Source: Kalaharituber pfeilii
Lineage: Eukaryota; Ascomycota; Pezizomycetes; Pezizales; Pezizaceae
Direction of reading: 5' to 3'
Assembly (NCBI GenBank): GCA_015179045.1
Contig: WHUZ01000002.1
Location: 1,116,001-1,180,000 of the forward strand
DNA: 64,000 nucleotides
The notes beneath the pieces were generated by a model. That model saw only the letters and a program-made list of their open reading frames with translations. It searched no databases and was not told the DNA's origin. Position 1 is the first letter of the stretch, and each line of letters opens with the position of its first letter. This document shows, one piece after another, positions 59,762 through 64,000 of the stretch. Made by a program: the position numbers and the translations under genes.

Positions 59762-60451
59762 ATGCAATTCACCAAGCCCCTCCTCGCACTCTCCCTCCTC
59801 TTCTTCACCGCCGCCCTCACAGCTCCCAGCCCCAATCCTACCTTCCAATCCCCGCAGAACCAAAATGGGAATCAGCATCTCCCACCCACCCGCGACAGCG
59901 ACTACCGTACCCCTCCCTTCAACCCCAACGGCGGCCGAGGCGGAATCCCGGACACCAATTCGCCCGACCGCAAACCCAAGCTCCCCTTTCGCCGCCCTGC
60001 ATGCCGCGGCGACTTCCGCACTTGCCAGAAGTTTTGGGAGAAGGAGAGACAACGCGAGTTGGAGCGTTCAAAACCTGGGCACATGCGAGAACTGCCCCAG
60101 CCAGCGAGGAAGGGACACAACGACGATAACAACAATGACGGTAAGAAACTAGATACGCGCTTCGGTGACGCAAAGCAGAAGCTCGATACTTTCCGCGGGA
60201 ACCTCACCCCAGAGCAACTAAAGCAAGTTGAGGACCTTGAAAAACAGATCTCCCAAGAGAAAGGGGACCGCCGGAAGCGCAAGGAGCTCATTAAGAACTT
60301 TGAGAAGATGGTCGGAGATTTAGAGAAAAAAATTGGAAACGACACCCCAGCTGCGACGTCATCGATAGTGACGTCCACAGTGATGTTCACAACGACAGTA
60401 ACATCGACTACCCCAGCCGCATCGGAAAAGACACCTGCGCCGAAGGCGTAA
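59762..60451 (+). CDS. Secreted protein with coiled coil, effector-like
   Basis: A single exon of 229 residues. It begins with a clear signal peptide (MQFTKPLLALSLLFFTAALT, cleavage probably after ALTA). The mature part is hydrophilic: a P/N/G-rich stretch to about residue 80, ACRGDFRTCQKFWEKERQRE with the only two cysteines, an Asn/Asp run, then a charged coiled coil at about 135-195 (LTPEQLKQVEDLEKQISQEK, ELIKNFEKMVGDLEKKI), and a Ser/Thr-rich end (TSTVMFTTTVTSTTP) resembling glycosylated wall-protein tails, but no GPI-attachment helix. No family recognised. The small size, signal peptide and lack of domains fit a secreted effector or wall-associated protein. I chose the ATG at 59762 because it starts the signal peptide exactly. 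Confidence 0.75.
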   Translation: MQFTKPLLALSLLFFTAALTAPSPNPTFQSPQNQNGNQHLPPTRDSDYRTPPFNPNGGRGGIPDTNSPDRKPKLPFRRPACRGDFRTCQKFWEKERQRELERSKPGHMRELPQPARKGHNDDNNNDGKKLDTRFGDAKQKLDTFRGNLTPEQLKQVEDLEKQISQEKGDRRKRKELIKNFEKMVGDLEKKIGNDTPAATSSIVTSTVMFTTTVTSTTPAASEKTPAPKA

Positions 60452-61537
60452 TTCTTTAGAAAATGGCCATCAGAGCGAACTTGACAGAAGTGTGTAAGAA
60501 TAGTACTGTGCAGTTACGGTTCATGAACAGGAAGTGAATATTCAGCCTACATAACTGACCATCATCCCAGCATCGTTCACCACAAATTTTTGGAGTTTAG
60601 CATTTTCATATTTTTGTGCCGTAAAAAAATATAAGTAACGAACCTTGGATATGTCTTGTTTCTGTGACATTTACCGGGTGTTTCAATTTTTTTCTTTGGT
60701 TTTGATTCTATTTGTTTTCTATATATATTTATCTTTTTTTGGGGGGGCATGTTGGGGAACTATACATATGATAGATGTTTGTACGACGTATAGTACCGTA
60801 TATCCATGGAAGGAGGGTGCAATAATCTCTCCTCAGCATATTCAAGTGATAATTTGTACCTGTCTTGATATGCGAGCCTTCCAAGCCTTGTACACGAAGC
60901 ACCCTCCTATGGACCCTTTGTTTTTTCATCGTATCATAGTCAAGCGACTTTGTGCCTGTGTTATCATAGGTAGTCTGACTCCCCATCGAGACTGGCCAAA
61001 ATTCTAATGACCCCTGTCGTAACATACTTTCCGCTTTAGGAAGGAATGTAATCGTGTACAGGAGGGCTGTGCCCCACCGCGACGCCGTGCTCTTGCCCAG
61101 GAGTTGAGGATGTACGTCCCTCTTTTCTCTGTAGGCAATTTGGAAATAGTACAGTAGAATTTAACTAATCTATCTACCCACCATCTCTCTTCATTCATGT
61201 CTGATGCCGACTGGGAGTGGTCTGCTCTATGTGCATATCTGTACAGTAGTTTATGTTGCTGAATAGGGGCTGCGTTTTCCGCTTATATGAAGCTCTTTAC
61301 TAGCAGTGTGGTCTAGTTGGGAATGTTGATGTATATTCAGCGCCTGTAGTGCACCCGACGTGTCGATGGAGAGCTCTGGAGGCATGGCCCACATCCAACT
61401 GAGACCCTCACCGGGTGGATGCCGCGACTATCGGTCGGAATGCCAATGTGTGCGTCACTGCGATGGACACTGCAGTAACCAGTTAACCACTAGTTAGTTC
61501 ACTTGGAATACGGCCACCTCGGCATAGCGACTATCAC
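60452..61537. other. Intergenic, nothing recognised
   Basis: 1.1 kb downstream of the secreted-protein gene, with T-rich runs near 60690-60750. No supported ORF or repeat. Confidence 0.4.
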
Positions 61538-61905
61538 TAGCGGTATTCAGATTAGAAAATGGCAGAATTTTATCAAAGTCCGGAAAATCCGGTCATCTAT
61601 CTCCATACAAAATTTTATCTGGTAATTATAAACCAGTTAAACCGGTTTATTCTCGCGTTTTTTCGCGAAGTAAATCCCCGGTCGGTTTTTGCGACAACTG
61701 CATATATATGATGCATCTTGGGTGCCTTGATGAGGTATTGAGGACCTGGCATGCATAATATCTGGTGGATTATTGGACCCAAAACAGACTTCCGATTTGA
61801 CAAAAAAATCCGATTTCCACAAGAGGGTACTCAGACAACAGACCGGATAAACTGGTTTGTCCGCCGGATTCTTTTACATGGGACTATCTAATCTGAATAC
61901 CGCTA
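61538..61905. mobile_element. MITE with 19-bp terminal inverted repeats
   Basis: 368 bp whose ends are perfect inverted copies: TAGCGGTATTCAGATTAGA at 61538-61556 and its complement TCTAATCTGAATACCGCTA at 61887-61905. If the outer TA on each side is a target-site duplication, this fits a Tc1/mariner-type MITE. The interior is A/T-rich, has further short palindromes (AACCAGTTAAACCGGTTTA near 61631; ACCGGATAAACTGGTTTGT near 61844) and no coding capacity. I see no second copy in the window. Confidence 0.8.
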
Positions 61906-62562
61906 CTGTGTATCCCGTGGTTCACTGTTTCTTCTATTATTATATTTGCTCGTCATATTGTTCGTTCTACACATGATTTACTGTTCTGTTCCCGACTGTG
62001 TTTTTATTTTATATGTATAGTAGCTACTGGCAACAGAGATTTATTTCTCCCTTCGGCCCCCCTGCAAAGCTTAAGATCAATTGTGTCGAGGTGCTGGGAA
62101 TATTTTTCGTCCTTTCTACTGCTTACCCCAGCCATCTTCGGTACATCTTCACCCTACCTACTGTTTCCGTCCTTCTACTTCGGCGCCTGATATGTTGGCA
62201 CGGATTCTAAAATCATATATAAACAAGCCAACCATGGGTCAACGATGAAACAATGATACAGTGTAAATTCAAAACTTAGTCCAAAGAAAAGAAGAGTAAA
62301 AACAAATAAATCGTAACATGAGCATGCTCACTCTGCACATCGAACCTCCGTGTAGCCACACCCTCGTGCATCTACCAGTTTAACGCCCATGCACCCACCA
62401 GGCCCATACACCCACAAGTTGCTTGCTTGTTTTATAAGAGGTATACCCCCTCTCAATTGGAATTCACGCCAGGCTTCCTCCGCCGGCCATTTTATAGGCC
62501 TGGGCTGACTGGAGCCATCATGTATCCATAACCTAGTGTGCCCACAAAGTAATGGTAACAAA
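61906..62562. other. Spacer between MITE and repeat copy 3
   Basis: 0.66 kb, no recognised gene. ACCCACAAGTTGC and surrounding sequence near 62400-62540 may belong to the adjoining repeat, but the boundary is unclear. Confidence 0.35.
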
Positions 62563-63058
62563 GATGCCGTAGGTATAAAACGTAAACAACAGAGAAATTA
62601 AAAGAAACGACAAAAGCTCATGGGTGTCCAATGAAAAAACGCGGCCGCGAAGAGGCTGAGCAAGGCTGCTGGCAGGGAATTGTTGGAGGCGCTGCTGGAG
62701 GGACTGTTGGAGAAGCAGCTACTGTAAAGGTTGCTGGAGAGGTCTCTGGAAAGGCTGTCGTGGGGCTGTTGAACAGGTTGTTGCCGGGGGGGCTGTCGGA
62801 GGCGCGGTGGGATTAGGAGGTCACATGGTGGGGTGGGTATAAGAGAGGGAGTAATCGTGCACTGTTGGACCTGATGGTGGAGTAGTATGCTTGTTTTCTC
62901 CAGTGATGGAGGTAGCAAGACGCCATGGAGAGGTATAGAATTGAGGGTCTCGGTTTGATTCTGAGCTGGGGAAGAGGGTGATCCAGCATCTTAGAAGTAA
63001 ATAAGATGGACTGCACGCTCCGTTCCAGTGATGATCAATTGGGAGTTGGAACCAGGGC
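62563..63058 (+). repeat. Dispersed repeat, copy 3
   Basis: Starts GATGCCGTAGGTATAAAAC like copy 1, has the G-rich GCTGCTGGAGG-type middle (62650-62815), GGTATAGAATTGAGGG near 62930, a B-box-like GGTTTGATTCTGAGCTGGGG and the shared 3' end CAATTGGGAGTTGGAACCAG near 63036-63055. Same orientation as copy 1. A GCGGCCGC site sits at 62641. A T/A-rich run follows the repeat (63078-63098). Confidence 0.6.
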
Positions 63059-64000
63059 ATCATGTTTTTAATTCTGCTTTCTATATTTTTTTTTTTTAAG
63101 TTATAGTGAGGGGTATACGAGATGCAGCTGCTGGAGGGAGAGATGCAAAAGTAATGGGATGTGCAAGAGCACTTAGGGAGAGGACACTGAGAGATAGAGA
63201 CAGTACTTCAGGACCTAACCATAATGGTTTCCTGACCCAAATTTTTGCTTCTTGATGAACTGTACAAATCACATTGTCCGTCCTAACATCGTCACTCTCC
63301 TAAGACTGAAATGCCTGAAACTTTCTCTTCGTTAGACTTGCTACCTGTTCCATTTCATCTTTCCCCTGTTCATTATTCCCCCTAACTATCACCAGCTGCT
63401 CGATCGTGGAAGGTGACGAAGCGTCAGATAAAGCTGGATACCTATGCTCTCAGAAAATTGGACAGAATTTGCCTTGAGAACAGGGTCGATTCTAAACCAG
63501 TCTCCTAGAGGTTTTATGTGTCTGGATCCGATTTCAGATTGGTAGAACTTAATGTTCAGATCCTTACCCTGAATCGTCTCAGCTTAATCCTTTTCTGTGT
63601 ACCTTTGTGTCACCTTACAAGGACGACTACAGGACGTTCAGGTCGAAGGCTGACACGCTTCCCCAAACTCGTCCGTTCGATCTCCTTGGTCTAGGAGATT
63701 GCTTACATCACGTGCATCTTCGGCCGCCAGGCCCTCGCGCAGGGATTCGTGTTGCAATAGAAGACAAAGCAGCAAGGATTGAAAAGGCGCCGGAGATTGC
63801 CAAAGGGAAAAGTCTCAGTTGCAGTGTTTGAATAAATCAACGAAGGAGCTAATCGAGTGGGTCCTCGGACGGCTCATGGTGGATGGGCAGCGGTGCACCC
63901 AGGATTGATGATTTTGCGGGTCACATGCATGAGGTGGTAAGGCGGGAAGCCGAGGCTTAGGTTTCTATTATCGGGGAACCATTTATATAAGGTGGGGGGA
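63059..64000. other. Window end, nothing firmly recognised
   Basis: 0.94 kb. An open frame (about 63607-63831, +) reads RTFRSKADTLPQTRPFDLLG and ends with a charged segment. It has no known domain and could be an exon or chance. Confidence 0.3.

Overview
The window is nuclear DNA of a filamentous ascomycete fungus. The evidence is a set of single-copy fungal housekeeping genes cut by many short introns (about 45-80 nt, GT..AG, often with a CTAAC or CTGAC branch site), a fungal complex I accessory subunit of the NUO-21.3/NUZM type, and fungal-style Ty1/copia and Helitron remains. The high intron density (12 exons each in the adenosylhomocysteinase and DOA1 genes) together with long TE-rich gaps fits an early-diverging Pezizomycotina lineage such as Pezizomycetes (truffle/morel relatives) better than Eurotiomycetes or Sordariomycetes. 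That placement is inference.

Layout: 0.3-1.3 kb, a dispersed repeat and a C17/(CA)n tract. 1.4-9.6 kb, four compact genes: an SRA-YDG methyl-DNA reader, RPB11, a nitronate monooxygenase and the condensin kleisin BRN1/CND2. 9.6-14 kb, a repeat-rich gap holding a second dispersed repeat copy split by a 1.25-kb terminal-inverted-repeat element with its own 219-codon ORF, then a solo LTR. 14-31 kb, a molybdenum-cofactor-sulfurase-like protein without MOSC domain, SMP3 (GPI mannosyltransferase 4), the histidine methyltransferase HPM1, S-adenosylhomocysteinase, and a very large VRL1/VARP-like VPS9-ankyrin-PX-BAR protein. 31-34.4 kb is an apparently gene-free gap. 34.4-46.7 kb, SSU72, a single-pass membrane protein with a P/Q-rich tail, the complex I subunit, a basic coiled-coil protein, a tiny spliced two-helix membrane protein, and GPI1. 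47-53.2 kb is a TE nest: a decayed copia element (+), a decayed Helitron (-), and a solo LTR inserted in the Helitron reading frame. 54.4-57.3 kb is DOA1/UFD3. 59.8-60.5 kb is a secreted protein. The end holds a MITE and the third dispersed repeat copy.

The genes form no single pathway. Themes recur: SMP3 and GPI1 both act in GPI-anchor synthesis in the ER; RPB11 and SSU72 both serve RNA polymerase II; SAH hydrolase supports all methyltransferases, including HPM1 and the DNA methylation that the SRA protein would read. I assembled exon structures by hand from splice signals, frame continuity and remembered family sequence; each listed gene closes to a multiple of three. Nothing was checked by alignment or RNA data. 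The most interesting items are the TIR element with its ORF, the dispersed repeat with a polymerase III B-box-like motif, the nested solo LTR/Helitron, the SRA protein with an AT-hook-like tail, the 9-nt and 12-nt exons of the SAH hydrolase gene, and the hidden small membrane-protein gene.
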